Assembly: GCF_003946015.1 (NCBI RefSeq)
Contig: NZ_RHNU01000006.1
Span: 25,168 to 89,167 of the forward strand
Direction of reading: 5' to 3'
Length of the DNA stretch: 64,000 nucleotides
From: Companilactobacillus insicii
Lineage (GTDB): Bacteria > Bacillota > Bacilli > Lactobacillales > Lactobacillaceae
Part shown: positions 63,683 through 64,000 of the stretch, in pieces
Numbering within the stretch: the stretch's first letter is position 1
Layout of the letters: each line of letters begins with the position of its first letter
Notes under the pieces: model-generated
The model's input: the letters and a program-made list of their open reading frames with translations, nothing else
Database searches by the model: none
What the model was told of the DNA's origin: nothing
Translations under genes and position numbers: made by a program

Positions 63683-64000
63683 ATGGGACTGAAAGGAATG
63701 AAACTTCGTATATATCCTACTCAATTTCAAATTGAACGTATCGCAATGAATTTTGGCTGTGTGCGTAAGGTTTGGAATATGATGTTAGCTATGCAAAAGG
63801 AACGTTATGATAATAATCCTGATTGTAAGTTTGTATCTCAATATGATATGAATATTCTTCTTCCACTGCTGAAGAAGGAATATCCATACTTGAAACAAGT
63901 TGAAAGCACTAGTCTTCAATGTACTAATAAAGATCTTTCAGAAGCATTTAAGAAGTTCTTTAGAGAACACAAAGGTTATCCTAGATTCAAAAGTAGAAAA
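63683..64000 (+). CDS. tnpB: RNA-guided nuclease TnpB (OrfB), 5' part
   Basis: 106 codons, open at the window end. MKLRIYPTQFQIERIAMNFGCVRKVWNMML and FFREHKGYPRFKSRK are the conserved N-terminal TnpB pattern. The RuvC and zinc-finger parts lie outside. AGGAGGTG before ATG 63683. Confidence 0.92.
   Translation, partial: MGLKGMKLRIYPTQFQIERIAMNFGCVRKVWNMMLAMQKERYDNNPDCKFVSQYDMNILLPLLKKEYPYLKQVESTSLQCTNKDLSEAFKKFFREHKGYPRFKSRK

Larger units (their letters stand above)
63146..64000. mobile_element. IS200/IS605-family element, left part
   Basis: Divergent tnpA (minus) and tnpB (plus) with a subterminal hairpin on the left. The right end and any guide RNA lie beyond the window. The left boundary is approximate. 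Confidence 0.75.

Noticed and set aside
1..64000. CRISPR array or prophage
   Set aside because: No regularly spaced repeats, cas genes, integrase or phage structural genes were seen.

Overview
The window is low-GC, densely packed chromosomal DNA with strong AGGAGG-type ribosome binding sites. It comes from a Lactobacillaceae bacterium. The glgBCDAP-amylopullulanase operon, an FNR-like protein of the lactobacillar FLP type, catabolic arc genes, WxL-like and NEAT-like surface proteins and an SLAP-like anchor suggest a Companilactobacillus-like species, but the genus is inferred and not proven.

Layout. 1-4.7 kb: secreted GH18 endoglycosidase, small acidic protein, PEPCK/HPr-kinase-like protein, tRNA-Asn. 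4.7-10.6 kb: GlnL/GlnK-like two-component system divergent from arcB-arcC and a YfcC permease, with no arcA. 10.7-12.7 kb: NrtR-like regulator and niacin transporter NiaP. 12.8-15.3 kb: two tandem histidine phosphatases, a frameshifted NAD(P)-binding protein and a flavodoxin. 15.5-19.4 kb: fumarase, fumarate reductase flavoprotein and a LysR regulator. 19.5-20.9 kb: surface protein and lipoprotein nuclease. 21.1-25.8 kb: GntR plus a four-gene mannose-family PTS, then a cysteine desulfidase. 25.9-29.8 kb: two divergent WxL-like surface proteins. 30.2-40.1 kb: complete glycogen operon. 40.1-47.4 kb: prolyl aminopeptidase, NEAT-like protein, P1B-ATPase, HMA protein, Dps-like protein, FLP regulator, VOC protein. 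47.6-54.7 kb: HelD-like helicase, two uncharacterised proteins, SGNH hydrolase, coaA and guaA. 54.9-56.6 kb: AT-rich accessory insert with a duplicated HEPN-like protein and an orphan HicB. 56.8-58.2 kb: YitT and a small membrane protein, each carrying a short tandem duplication. 58.3-63 kb: peptidoglycan cross-bridge genes (FemX-like, ATP-grasp ligase) and asnB. 63.1-64 kb: the start of an IS200/IS605 element whose tnpB runs off the window.

Most notable signals. (1) Three perfect TTGAT-N4-ATCAA boxes sit at almost the same distance (29.5-30.5 bp) upstream of -10 hexamers in front of the NEAT, P1B-ATPase and HMA/Dps genes. The matching two-cysteine FNR-like regulator is encoded just downstream, so this looks like a redox-switched metal/haem regulon. 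(2) A family of ~155-170 nt multi-stem intergenic elements occurs three times (45.8, 50.4 and 50.7 kb) with compensatory base changes. (3) A second family of 112-nt rod-shaped elements occurs at 1.9 and 45.6 kb and shares a conserved internal loop. (4) yitT carries a 26-bp tandem duplication that frameshifts it but leaves an ATGA stop/start overlap.

Central metabolism in the window points to alternative electron and energy handling: arginine/citrulline-derived ATP, malate-fumarate-succinate reduction under a cre site, and glycogen storage.
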